Source of the DNA: Rhizobium sp. BK376
GTDB taxonomy: Bacteria; Pseudomonadota; Alphaproteobacteria; Rhizobiales; Rhizobiaceae
Direction: 5' to 3'
Assembly: GCF_004341625.1 (NCBI RefSeq)
Contig: NZ_SLZG01000008.1
Location: forward strand, 1 to 64,000
DNA: 64,000 nt
The position numbers were made by a program, and so were the translations under genes. Each line of letters begins with the position of its first letter. Positions within the stretch are counted from its first letter, which is position 1. The notes below the pieces were generated by a model. That model made no database searches. It saw only the letters and a program-made list of their open reading frames with translations, and had not been told where the DNA came from. Positions 9,037 to 17,170 of the stretch are shown here, in pieces.

Positions 9037-9073
9037 CAACGTCCGCTTTGGGCCGAAAGCCGTCATTTGTGGC
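9037..9073. repeat. fragment of a dispersed rhizobial repeat
   Basis: The stretch around CAACGTCCGCTTTGGGCCGA resembles a short sequence that recurs in many Rhizobiales genomes and gives rise to spurious small reading frames. Only one copy is visible here. The surrounding 8956-9253 contains no convincing gene. Confidence 0.35.
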
Positions 9074-9243
9074 ATTTGCTTCATAGTGTCTGAACACCGC
9101 CGTCGCGCGGCTAAGAGACGACTCCTGGCTGAGCAAATAGCTCATGCGATCTGCAGCAAGCCGCGAACGCGCTTCGCGATATCCCCAGCCGTTTGACAAG
9201 CCCAATGCCGCACCACCTCAACACGGTCCATCAGCCATCTGCA

Positions 9244-9354
9244 CTAGTTATAGGTGAGCAGTTTGTCGCGCCCGGCATGGAAGATGCACTCAACGACAAC
9301 GAAGCTCGTGAGGTACGCGAGGACAATAATTGCCAAGCCAACGATACTCAAGAG
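9244..9354 (-). CDS. possible 36-residue membrane peptide
   Basis: A short frame encoding one strong hydrophobic helix (L-L-S-I-V-G-L-A-I-I-V-L-A-Y-L) with a small charged tail. It overlaps the dubious 5' part of the TniQ-like gene on the other strand. A weak GAGG lies 12 bases before the ATG. It may be chance coding. Confidence 0.2.
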   Translation of the reverse strand, partial: LLSIVGLAIIVLAYLTSFVVVECIFHAGRDKLLTYN

Positions 9355-9802
9355 CATAGTCGACGCGGACCTCGTCGTGTCTTTGGCTTGCTCGCAGCCG
9401 CCTCTGATCTGTAGATTGACGGCAGGTGACATCGGATGCGTGCGGAGCTTGGTCGCGAAGAGCGGCGAAGATGCTCTACCTGATGATGCTGTGGTGGATG
9501 TCCGTGACGCTGGCTTCTATCTCAGAATCGATCCTCAGCAAGTTTCCGCTTTGGTAACGAGCGGTCTTTTCCCATCCGGTGGACTGAAAATATGCGATAT
9601 TCGCGAATTCCGTTCGAAATATATGCCTCTTTCAGAAATTGTACGTTGGCGTCGTCTGCATGATTTTCCTACCCTGCATTTTGCGGCAATATATCGGGCG
9701 ATGGTCAAGGCGGGCATACGATTGCTCCATTCCCAAGTAGCCATCTATGAAAGATGTGAGGTCAACGAGTATTTAACGAAGGCTGTATTGAATGGAAAAT
9801 GA
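9254..9802 (+). CDS. TniQ-like or excisionase-like DNA-binding remnant
   Basis: The C-terminal 130 residues look like tandem winged-helix units of the kind found at the end of TniQ/TnsD-type proteins: L-R-I-D-P-Q-Q-V-S-A-L-V-T-S-G-L-F-P then I-R-E-F-R-S-K-Y-M-P-L-S-E-I. The N-terminal 50 residues do not look conserved and the start is a GTG with no clear ribosome site, so this is probably the 3' remnant of a longer gene. No transposase or integrase is nearby. Family assignment is tentative. Confidence 0.4.
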   Translation: MSSLSRPAWKMHSTTTKLVRYARTIIAKPTILKSIVDADLVVSLACSQPPLICRLTAGDIGCVRSLVAKSGEDALPDDAVVDVRDAGFYLRIDPQQVSALVTSGLFPSGGLKICDIREFRSKYMPLSEIVRWRRLHDFPTLHFAAIYRAMVKAGIRLLHSQVAIYERCEVNEYLTKAVLNGK

Positions 9803-9900
9803 TCCATCGGCTCCGTCGGCCGCGGCTTGGAGTCGTGTTTCTTACGTCATACCCAATGTTTTCAGTAACTTAAATGAATCGCGATCCATTGGTGCCGACA

Positions 9901-10203
9901 TTACGCTCCCGGCGCGGAAACGCCTTCAACGATAAAGACGCGATACTCAGCGCCTTTCAGACGGTGTACCCGGGCTTCCTGGTAAAGCGGACTGTCATAC
10001 CAGGCTTGAGCGGCATCCATCGTCGGAAACTCTATGATGACAGATCCGTCTACTGTGGGGCCCTCCAGCGTCCTGGACGGTCCGTAGAAGGCGAGCGCCT
10101 TCATATCGCGACCTTCTCTCGCAAGAGGCGCCATCTGCCCATATGTCTTGAATTCCTCGGGATTCGTGATGCGGTCACGGACGAATACAACATAGGCGCT
10201 CAT
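9901..10203 (-). CDS. DUF1330 family protein
   Basis: A 100-residue protein matching DUF1330, a small ferredoxin-like alpha/beta barrel family: it starts M-S-A-Y-V-V-F-V-R-D-R-I, has E-G-P-T-V-D-G-S-V-I-I-E-F-P and A-x-A-W-Y-D-S-P-x-Y-Q-E-A. The family is widespread in soil proteobacteria and its biochemical role is not known. Full length for the family. It stands alone, with about 500 bases upstream of it lacking a convincing gene. Confidence 0.8.
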   Translation of the reverse strand: MSAYVVFVRDRITNPEEFKTYGQMAPLAREGRDMKALAFYGPSRTLEGPTVDGSVIIEFPTMDAAQAWYDSPLYQEARVHRLKGAEYRVFIVEGVSAPGA

Positions 10204-10712
10204 TTTGGTTCCTTTCCTCTTGCAATCCGACGCTCGTGATCTCCAATCAGTGACATCGTCAACTGACCTTGTCGAGCCAGCTCCAGCAAAACGCAGGTCG
10301 GCCCCGGCGAAATTATCATGGAGTGGACTACCAAAGGAGGAACTTTCGTTCGAAATCGAATGAAGCTATATTGCCGCCGTCCGGCAAAGCTAGGGTGCTG
10401 GAGGGGGTAGAATACTTTAACGAAGTCGCCGTGTAGCCGCCTTAACCTGGCTTGGTAAGCAAGGTTAAGGCTGGGGCGCCGATACCTGTTGCCAGATAGA
10501 TCCGCAGACTTTCCCTGGTGCGCAAGAATTCGCTTTCGCAGTTTCGCAATCGAATTTGCGTGAGGAACATCGTGGCTTGCCAAATTATAGGCCCACGGGT
10601 GTTCAGGTGACATTGGTCTTCCGGAGGGCGGCCGATTCCGGTCCTCGGCCCGGATTACAAACCCCGACCATGTGAACTCGCATCTGCATCATCGTTGATC
10701 AAGGAGAGAGGC
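10204..10712. other. intergenic region without a convincing gene
   Basis: A leftward open frame (10200-10613) covers much of this stretch, but its translation is Arg/His/Pro-rich with no recognisable domain and it overlaps the DUF1330 start, so I do not call it. The region should contain the promoters of the flanking divergent genes. I see no clear hairpin or repeat. Confidence 0.4.
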
Positions 10713-11387
10713 ATGACACAACACGTTCTGTTCATTGTGACCAACGCGGCCGCGATCGGCCCGAACAACCGCAAGACTGGTTTCTTTTTCGCCGAGGTCG
10801 CGCATCCTTTCGATGTCCTCGACAAGGCGGGAATTGCGGTAGAATTCGCGTCGCCCGCGGGCGGATGGACACCGTACGACGCGTACGATGAAAAGGATCC
10901 TGCCCAAAAGCAATTTATGGAAAGCAAGGCATTTCGTCGGCTCAATCGCAGCCGAAAGCTGTCTGAGGTGGATGCGTCTGACTACGACGCGATCCTGATC
11001 CCGGGTGGGCTTGGCCCGATGGTCGACATCCAGCGCAATTCCGATGTCCAAAAGGCTGTCGTGCGCGCATGGACCACGGGCAAGCTGGTGACCGCTGTTT
11101 GTCACGGGCCATGCTCGTTGCTGAGCGTAGACCTTGGCGATGGCACGCCATTTGTGCGCGGAAAGAAGCTGACATCCTTCTCGAAAAAGGAAGAGTACGA
11201 CTACGCGCGCGAGGACGTGCCATATGAGCTTGAGGACGCATTGAGGGCGGAGGGCGCCGTGTACTCGTCCGTTGCAAACTGGGAGCCTCATGTTGTCGTT
11301 GATGGCCGTCTCATCACCGGTCAGAACCCTGCCTCTGCAGGACCTCTGGCAAAGGAATTGCTCGCCGCCCTAAAAAAGTTGGCGTGA
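10713..11387 (+). CDS. DJ-1/PfpI family protein, Hsp31-like
   Basis: A 224-residue protein of the DJ-1/PfpI superfamily. The nucleophile elbow A-V-C-H-G-P-C carries the reactive cysteine in the class I glutamine-amidotransferase-like fold, and the early E-V-A-H-P-F-D-V-L-D-K-A-G segment matches the Hsp31-like branch. Such proteins act as glyoxalase III, deglycase or chaperone under carbonyl or oxidative stress; which activity applies cannot be read from sequence. A strong AAGGAGAGAG precedes the ATG. It is a single-gene unit followed by about 400 bases without a gene. Confidence 0.85.
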   Translation: MTQHVLFIVTNAAAIGPNNRKTGFFFAEVAHPFDVLDKAGIAVEFASPAGGWTPYDAYDEKDPAQKQFMESKAFRRLNRSRKLSEVDASDYDAILIPGGLGPMVDIQRNSDVQKAVVRAWTTGKLVTAVCHGPCSLLSVDLGDGTPFVRGKKLTSFSKKEEYDYAREDVPYELEDALRAEGAVYSSVANWEPHVVVDGRLITGQNPASAGPLAKELLAALKKLA

Positions 11388-11787
11388 GGTGATGAAGGGT
11401 CGGCTGCCCTGTGGGGATCGCGGGGCAGGCGGCCAGTCGCACGCAATCGTGAGCCGCCGGCTCTCGGGACTCATATCCAGGCGCGTCGTGAACGCTTTCT
11501 GACCTCCTCGGGGGTGTTCTGTCTTTCGAATTTAGAGATATTGGCGCAAGGCCTATACTTATTGACCTCTATCGGCACCGGGGGGACGACAGTGAGCGTT
11601 ACTTGCGCTTGAAATTGAGGAAAGCGGCCAAGCAAGCCTTCGTCGAATCAAATTTCTTTCACGAGTGCGCTTTATCAGGCACTTAGCAGAAAAAACCGAA
11701 TTTCCGTCGACAATTGACCGTAAATGCTATCGATGTAACATTACGTTACCCGATAGTGATGATCTGTTTGAGAAGAGAAGAATACTG
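11388..11787. other. gene-free stretch
   Basis: No supportable coding frame. Just after the DJ-1/PfpI gene an imperfect hairpin (GGCTGCCC pairing with GGGCAGGC, about 11402-11434) could end transcription, though no T-run follows. The rest should hold the promoter of the exported protein gene that follows. Confidence 0.35.
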
Positions 11788-12372
11788 ATGTCGGCGAGAT
11801 TTGATTATTTTGTCAAAATAGTAGCAGCGACGTGGATTGCGGCATTTCTTTCCTTGCCCGGCATGGCGATTGCCGAGGGCAATGGCGGCGGAGGCGATGG
11901 GATTGACAATGCCGACGTCCCTTTGACCGAATTCGTGACGACAAGCACCGCCCGCAACATTCAAGCCGTTCAAGCCGAATGTTCTGCGCGCGACAACATC
12001 TATCAGTTGGACTGCCTTCGTCAGGGATTGGAACTGGTCTGGCGGCGCTTGCCCTATCACGGCGACTATGGCCCGATGCGGGAGGCAATTCAAAGGGCAA
12101 GTGCCGACATGTCCGGCATTATCAATGCCAACGCCGATACAAATACACCTCGGCTAGATAGCGGACTGAATGCCAATTCGCGTTTTCAGGCGAGAAGACA
12201 CTATACGCCGATCCTGAAGGACAAGCTTGCGTCTGCCAGTGCGGCGACCCGGCAGGCGCTTGGAAAACTCGAAACGTCGTTGGATAGTCTCGGCGAGAAA
12301 TCCACGATCTGGAACCAGAACTATTCCCGTATCGCGGCGTTGATCAGGCAGATCGCAGCGCACCTGCCTTGA
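11788..12372 (+). CDS. exported hypothetical protein
   Basis: A 194-residue protein with a signal peptide (about residues 1-28, ending A-I-A-E) followed by a Gly-rich linker and a mainly helical domain containing a cysteine pair (Q-A-E-C-S-A and Q-L-D-C-L-R-Q-G-L). The start at 11788 is chosen because it places the signal peptide at the N-terminus behind an AGAAGAG site; the frame is open upstream. Function unknown. Its 3' end overlaps by 29 bases that of the convergent small gene. Confidence 0.6.
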   Translation: MSARFDYFVKIVAATWIAAFLSLPGMAIAEGNGGGGDGIDNADVPLTEFVTTSTARNIQAVQAECSARDNIYQLDCLRQGLELVWRRLPYHGDYGPMREAIQRASADMSGIINANADTNTPRLDSGLNANSRFQARRHYTPILKDKLASASAATRQALGKLETSLDSLGEKSTIWNQNYSRIAALIRQIAAHLP

Positions 12373-12589
12373 TGGGTCTGAACTGAATCACTGACGGCGA
12401 GCCTTCAGATTGCCCCGAAGAGGATGCGACGTGGTGATCCAACGGGAGGCCCCGCGCGTTGACATCGTCGACGAGATGCGGCGGAAGCCGCGCCATGTCC
12501 TTGAGTGTCTTGTTGCTCTCGGTTGGCCAGTTTTGGCGGGTCCGGGTGGTCTCGAAGAGGTAAATGACTTCCTGAAGCGATGCGATCAT
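12344..12589 (-). CDS. small conserved-looking protein (81 aa)
   Basis: An 81-residue protein behind an excellent AAAGGAGTCTGATC ribosome site. The middle (K-D-M-A-R-L-P-P-H-L-V-D-D-V-N) faintly resembles the end of DUF1127/YjiS-type small proteins, but not enough to assign. It is transcribed away from the LysR gene with a 120-base gap, a layout in which LysR regulators often control the divergent gene. Confidence 0.6.
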   Translation of the reverse strand: MIASLQEVIYLFETTRTRQNWPTESNKTLKDMARLPPHLVDDVNARGLPLDHHVASSSGQSEGSPSVIQFRPIKAGALRSA

Positions 12590-12709
12590 GATCAGACTCC
12601 TTTCCGGCTGTCTGCTCTGTTTTTGTTGTCTCTAATATGGTCTTTCGTTGACATTCAGACAAACGAAATGATATGGTCATAAAGATCAGAAAAATTGAAA
12701 GATGAGACG

Positions 12710-13606
12710 ATGACCATTTCTCTTCGCCGTCCCATTCCGTTGCTCGACAACGAAGTTCTGCGGACCTTCGTCGCCATTGCCGAGACGGGTAATTTTTCCA
12801 CTGCCGCGGATGCGGTTTTCCGGACGCCATCTGCGGTCTCGATGCAGATCAAGAAGCTTGAGGAACAGCTCGGCGTGATCCTCTTTCTGCGCGATGCGCG
12901 CTCCGTCAGTCTGACGCAGCATGGCGAGATGCTGCTTACCTATGCACGCAATATATTGGCGTTGTCGAACGAGGCGGTTTCTCGGTTCATCATGCCGGAG
13001 CTTGCCGGCGTGGTTCGGCTTGGCGCGCCCGATGATATCGGCGAACGGCTTCTGCCGAGCATCCTCAAGAGCTTCTCGGAAAGCTACCCGGGCATCATGG
13101 TCGATGTAACGGTCGACATGAGCATCAACCTTAAGAAGCGCATGGAAGAGCAAAGGCTTGATCTTGCACTGATCAATTGCTCGACCAAGCCTTTTCCGAC
13201 TGAGGGCGAAATTATCTATACCGAACGGCTCGTCTGGGCGGGGGCGAAATGCGGGACGGCCTATCGCCGCGATCCTCTGCCGATCTCCATCTGGGAGGAC
13301 GGCTGCATCTGGCGTTCTGATGCCATCACCAAGCTCGAGCAGAACGGTCGGCCCTTCCGTATTGCGTTCCTCAGCGCCCACACGATGGCACAGCGCGCAG
13401 CCGTCGTGTCGGACTTGGCGATTGCGCCGTTCCCCCGGTCCTATATTACCGATGATATGAGGATATTGGGCACGAACGAAGGCTTGCCGGACCTGACATC
13501 CTTCGACATCCGCCTGCTGACGGCATCGCAGATGACCGACCCGATCCGCGCAGTTGCCAACAGCATCCGCGAAGCCTTCATGGAAATTGCCCGCGTCGCC
13601 GCTTGA
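12710..13606 (+). CDS. LysR-family transcriptional regulator
   Basis: A 298-residue LysR-type regulator. Residues about 12-70 form the winged helix-turn-helix (L-R-T-F-V-A-I-A-E-T-G-N-F-S-T-A-A), followed by the linker helix and a periplasmic-binding-protein-like effector domain. Its ligand is unknown. It is divergent from the 81-residue gene, the likely target, and convergent with the RACo gene. ATG at 12710 is preferred; a TTG at 12695 is an alternative. Confidence 0.9.
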   Translation: MTISLRRPIPLLDNEVLRTFVAIAETGNFSTAADAVFRTPSAVSMQIKKLEEQLGVILFLRDARSVSLTQHGEMLLTYARNILALSNEAVSRFIMPELAGVVRLGAPDDIGERLLPSILKSFSESYPGIMVDVTVDMSINLKKRMEEQRLDLALINCSTKPFPTEGEIIYTERLVWAGAKCGTAYRRDPLPISIWEDGCIWRSDAITKLEQNGRPFRIAFLSAHTMAQRAAVVSDLAIAPFPRSYITDDMRILGTNEGLPDLTSFDIRLLTASQMTDPIRAVANSIREAFMEIARVAA

Positions 13607-13612
13607 CGGACT

Positions 13613-13657
13613 TTCTCTCCCTCATTCCCGTCACAAGGACAGCAATGAGGGAGAGAG
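13613..13657. terminator. hairpin between convergent genes
   Basis: CTCTCCCTCATT (13615-13626) pairs perfectly with AATGAGGGAGAG (13644-13655) around a 17-base loop. It sits between the 3' ends of the LysR and RACo genes and could end transcription from both sides. No long T-run follows. Confidence 0.5.
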
Positions 13658-13698
13658 TGACGCGCCCCCTTATCGTTTCTAGGGCTCTCGCGGCAGTA

Positions 13699-15747
13699 CT
13701 ATTCCCTGCTTCGCCGCCGCCGGCGTCCGCCACCATCGCCGCCGCTATCATCCGCAAGGACCTTGCGCTCGGGCAGGGTGATCACCTTGGACAGTTCCGG
13801 AAAGGCATCGACCTTGTTCGGCAGCGCCATGGCGTAGACGAAATGCTCCTGAAATTTTGATTCAAGAGCCGTCTCTATCTTCTCGATTTTGCTGACGGTT
13901 TCCTCGATCTCGCGGCGATAGTCGCGATTGAGGAGGGCCATGCGCGCGCCGGTGCCGGCGGCGTTGCCGACGGCCTTGACCTTGTCGAGCGGGCAGTCTG
14001 GAATGAGGCCGAGGACCATGGCGTACATCGGGTCGATGAAGGTGCCGAAAGCGCCGGCGAGGCCGATGCGGTCGACATGGGTGACGCCCTGCTTGTCCAT
14101 CAGCAGCTTCACGCCGGCATAGAGGGCGGCCTTGGCGAGTTGGATAGCGCGCACGTCATTCTGCGTTACGGTGATGCGCTGGGCGCCCTCGTGCAGCAGG
14201 TAGGAGAAGGTGCGGCCGTTCTGCAGGATGCGCGGCGAGCGGGCGGCCATGCTGCCGTCGACGACGCCGTCCTCGGAGATGATGCCTGATAGAAACATCT
14301 CGGCGACCACCTCGATGATGGCGGAGCCGCAGATGCCTGTTATACCGACCTTTTCGGCTGCTTCGGCAAAGCCCGGCTCATCTGACCAAGGCTCGACGCC
14401 GATCACGCGGAAGCGGGGTTCCAGCGTCGAGGGATCGATGCGGACGCGCTCGATGGCGCCGGGCGCTGCGCGCTGGCCGCTGGAGATTTCGGCGCCCTCG
14501 AAGGCGGGGCCTGTTGGCGAGGAGGCCGCGACAACGCGCGTGCGGTTGCCGAGCACGATTTCGGCATTGGTACCGATATCGACGAGCAGCATCATCTCAT
14601 CCTGGCGGTGCGGGCCTTCGGCAAGCGTGGCCGCCGCGGCATCGGCGCCGACATGGCCGGCGATGCAGGGCAACATGTACACGCGCGTGCCCTTGTTCAT
14701 CGGCAGGCCGATCTCGGAGGACTTGAGATGGACGGCGCCAGACACGGCCAGCGCGAAGGGCGCGCCGCCAAGTTCCGTCGGGTCGATGCCGAGGAAGAGG
14801 TGGTGCATGATCGGGTTGCCGACGAAGACGGCGTCGAGAATGTCTTCGCGCGAAACGCCACCTTCGGTGCAGACCTTGTCGATCAGGCCATTCAGGGCTT
14901 CGCGGACAGCCGTCGTCATGCCCTCGCGGCCATCCGGGTTCATCATCACATAGGAGACGCGGCTCATCAGATCTTCGCCGAAGCGGATCTGCGGATTGGA
15001 CGTGCCGGCCGACGCCACCGTGCGACCAGAGAGCAGTGACGACAGATGCATGGCGATGGTGGTCGAGCCGATATCGCAGGCGATCCCGTACGCCTCGTTC
15101 TTCAGGCCGGGGTAAAGCGCGATCAGGTGCGGACGGGCGGTCTCTTCGTCCTTGTAGATTGCGGCTGTGACTTTCCATTCGCCCTTGCGCAGGATCGACT
15201 GGACCTGCGGGATCAGGTGGAAATCGACTTCGAGGTTCTCGTATTTCCAGTCGGTCGCGATCGCCGCCTTCAGCCGATCGAGATCGCCTGATGGCTTGTG
15301 CATGTCGGGCTCTTCGACCTCGACATAGCACATGTGCAGCGCCGCATTGCGCTCGATGACGCGGGCATCGGCATCCTTGCGGACGACCTGGGCATTGATG
15401 ACGGTATCCTGCGGCACATCGATGACGAGGTCGCCTTGGATGAGCGCGGAGCAGGAGAGGCGACGGCCATCCGGCAGACTGCGCACGGAGGCATAGCGCT
15501 GCTCCTTCGGGCCGATCGGCGAGAGGTGATCCAGCGAGGAGACGATCTGATGCTTGGCGAAATTGCCTTCCTGCACGGAAACCTGACAGCGACCGCAGGT
15601 GGCGCGGCCGCCGCAAACGCTTTCCACATAGACGCCGAGCTGGCGGGCGGCATCCAGCACCGGCATGCCGAGCGGGAAGCGTCCACGCTTGCCCGAAGGC
15701 ATGAAGAGGACGAGGGCGTCGGTCCGGTCAGGTCTGCTGGAATCCAC
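13699..15747 (-). CDS. reductive activator of corrinoid protein (RACo)
   Basis: A 682-residue protein with the RACo architecture: an N-terminal 2Fe-2S ferredoxin domain (Cys45, Cys51, Cys54, Cys99), a linker, and a large ASKHA-type ATPase domain (DUF4445) with D-I-G-S-T-T phosphate-binding and L-L-V-D-I-G-T-N-A-E motifs. RACo proteins use ATP and one electron to return inactive Co(II) corrinoid to Co(I), repairing corrinoid methyltransferases. The last 20 residues are an odd G-G-D-G-G-G-R-R-R-R-R-R-type tail. It is the last gene of a tightly packed leftward operon with the corrinoid:THF methyltransferase, MetF and MetV. Confidence 0.9.
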   Translation of the reverse strand: MDSSRPDRTDALVLFMPSGKRGRFPLGMPVLDAARQLGVYVESVCGGRATCGRCQVSVQEGNFAKHQIVSSLDHLSPIGPKEQRYASVRSLPDGRRLSCSALIQGDLVIDVPQDTVINAQVVRKDADARVIERNAALHMCYVEVEEPDMHKPSGDLDRLKAAIATDWKYENLEVDFHLIPQVQSILRKGEWKVTAAIYKDEETARPHLIALYPGLKNEAYGIACDIGSTTIAMHLSSLLSGRTVASAGTSNPQIRFGEDLMSRVSYVMMNPDGREGMTTAVREALNGLIDKVCTEGGVSREDILDAVFVGNPIMHHLFLGIDPTELGGAPFALAVSGAVHLKSSEIGLPMNKGTRVYMLPCIAGHVGADAAAATLAEGPHRQDEMMLLVDIGTNAEIVLGNRTRVVAASSPTGPAFEGAEISSGQRAAPGAIERVRIDPSTLEPRFRVIGVEPWSDEPGFAEAAEKVGITGICGSAIIEVVAEMFLSGIISEDGVVDGSMAARSPRILQNGRTFSYLLHEGAQRITVTQNDVRAIQLAKAALYAGVKLLMDKQGVTHVDRIGLAGAFGTFIDPMYAMVLGLIPDCPLDKVKAVGNAAGTGARMALLNRDYRREIEETVSKIEKIETALESKFQEHFVYAMALPNKVDAFPELSKVITLPERKVLADDSGGDGGGRRRRRSRE

Positions 15748-15750
15748 TTT

Positions 15751-16104
15751 TCAATCTTTCTTCACTGACAGTCTGCGCACGTTCGAGCGAACGCGCTTGC
15801 TATAGGGCTTGACCGCCGCCTCGGCGATCTTCTCGGCCGTGCGACCGGCCGAGGCAGGCTTTCGTCCCGATGCCATGGCGAAGGACGCATCGACCGCCTG
15901 CTGTGCGAAGGCCAGATTGAGCGCCACCATGCTCTCGGCCGTCGCCGCCATCTTTTCGGTCACCATGCGGTTGAACTCGGCCGAGGACTTCGAGCCGCCG
16001 GTCATCATTTCCATCGCAGCGGCCTGCGTCCGCATGGCGATCACCATAGGCGCCTCGAACCACAGGCTGATCAGATCACGGCCAAGTCCACGGTTGGGGG
16101 TCAT
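15751..16104 (-). CDS. small helical, phasin-like protein
   Basis: A 117-residue, almost entirely helical, Ala/Met-rich protein with a basic C-terminus (K-R-V-R-S-N-V-R-R-L-S-V-K-K-D). The amphipathic helices resemble phasins, which coat polyhydroxyalkanoate granules, but the match is one of style rather than a clear family hit. It overlaps the end of the corrinoid:THF methyltransferase gene by 4 bases (ATGA) and lies 3 bases before the RACo gene, so it belongs to the methyl-transfer operon. Confidence 0.7.
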   Translation of the reverse strand: MTPNRGLGRDLISLWFEAPMVIAMRTQAAAMEMMTGGSKSSAEFNRMVTEKMAATAESMVALNLAFAQQAVDASFAMASGRKPASAGRTAEKIAEAAVKPYSKRVRSNVRRLSVKKD

Positions 16105-17072
16105 TCGCTTCGCGCTCCGGCACCCGCACGTGCTGCCCGGCCGCCGCGGCGGCCACCGCCTGCGGAGGCGGATGCCGCAGCGCTTGCGGATGCGGAGGCA
16201 CCGGCTTCCGCTGGCTTATAGTCGCGGTAGGTCATGATCCAGTTGCCGCAGTTAGGGTCGGTGCCGTTCAGCACGTTGGCGGCGCGGACGGCTTCCATTT
16301 CCTGCGGGCGGCAAGGGTTCATGATCGCCGAAGTCATGCCGGCGCCGATGACCATCGGAATGAAGCCGGCATTGATGCCGTGGCGATGCGGCAGGCCGAA
16401 GGAGATGTTGGAAAGACCGCAGGTGGTGTTGACCTTGAGTTCGTTGCGCAACCGGTGCAGCAGCGCAAAGACCTGGCGGCCGGCGTCACCCAGCGCGCCG
16501 ATCGGCATAACGAGCGGATCGACGACAACGTCTTCCGGCTTGATGCCATAGTCCATGGCGCGCTCGACGATCTTCTTGGCAACGGCGAAGCGGACGTCGG
16601 GGTCCATCGAGATGCCCGTTTCGTCGTTGGAGATCGCGACGACGGGAACGTCGTATTTCTTGACGAGCGGCAGGATCGCCTCGAGCTTTTCTTCCTCGCC
16701 GGTGACGGAATTGACCAGCGGACGGCCCTTGGCGACCTTGAGGCCGGCTTCGATGGCTGCCGTCACGGAGCTGTCGATCGACAGCGGCAGGTCGACGAGG
16801 CCCTGGACGATTTCCAGCGTCTTCACCAGCAGGCCGGGCTCGGTTGCGTTCGGATCGACTGCTGTCACACCGGCATTGACGTCGAGCATGGTGGCGCCGG
16901 CGGCGGCTTGTTCCAGCGCGTCCTTGATGACCGTGTCGAAATTGCCTTCCATCATCTCGGCGGCAAGCTTCTTGCGGCCGGTCGGGTTGATGCGCTCGCC
17001 GATCACGCAGAATGGCTGGTCGAAGCCGATGATGATTTCGCGGGTGGCGGATGCGACGATGGTGCGCGTCAT
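16101..17072 (-). CDS. corrinoid:tetrahydrofolate methyltransferase (MtgA/AcsE-type)
   Basis: A 323-residue pterin-binding (TIM-barrel, PF00809) methyltransferase: I-G-E-R-I-N-P-T-G near the start, A-T-M-L-D-V-N-A-G, and N-T-T-C-G-L-S-N-I-S-F-G-L-P. Relatives move the methyl group from a corrinoid protein to tetrahydrofolate (MtgA, glycine betaine pathway) or the reverse (AcsE). Beside an MttB-type enzyme and RACo the first is likely. Residues from about 290 form an Ala/Ser then Gly/Arg-rich tail not present in the core fold. A 98-base gap separates it from the MetF gene upstream. Confidence 0.85.
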   Translation of the reverse strand: MTRTIVASATREIIIGFDQPFCVIGERINPTGRKKLAAEMMEGNFDTVIKDALEQAAAGATMLDVNAGVTAVDPNATEPGLLVKTLEIVQGLVDLPLSIDSSVTAAIEAGLKVAKGRPLVNSVTGEEEKLEAILPLVKKYDVPVVAISNDETGISMDPDVRFAVAKKIVERAMDYGIKPEDVVVDPLVMPIGALGDAGRQVFALLHRLRNELKVNTTCGLSNISFGLPHRHGINAGFIPMVIGAGMTSAIMNPCRPQEMEAVRAANVLNGTDPNCGNWIMTYRDYKPAEAGASASASAAASASAGGGRRGGRAARAGAGARSE

Positions 17073-17170
17073 TACTGATCCTTCTGGTCAGGGGGCACGA
17101 TAGATCTGGTCTATCGTGCCGCGATGGGTGTTACAAGCGAGCCGTGGTCCTCCGCCGGCTCATCTCGAAT

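Noticed and set aside
10200..10613. 137-residue leftward frame upstream of DUF1330
   Set aside because: No domain, no good ribosome site, overlaps the DUF1330 start; left as intergenic.
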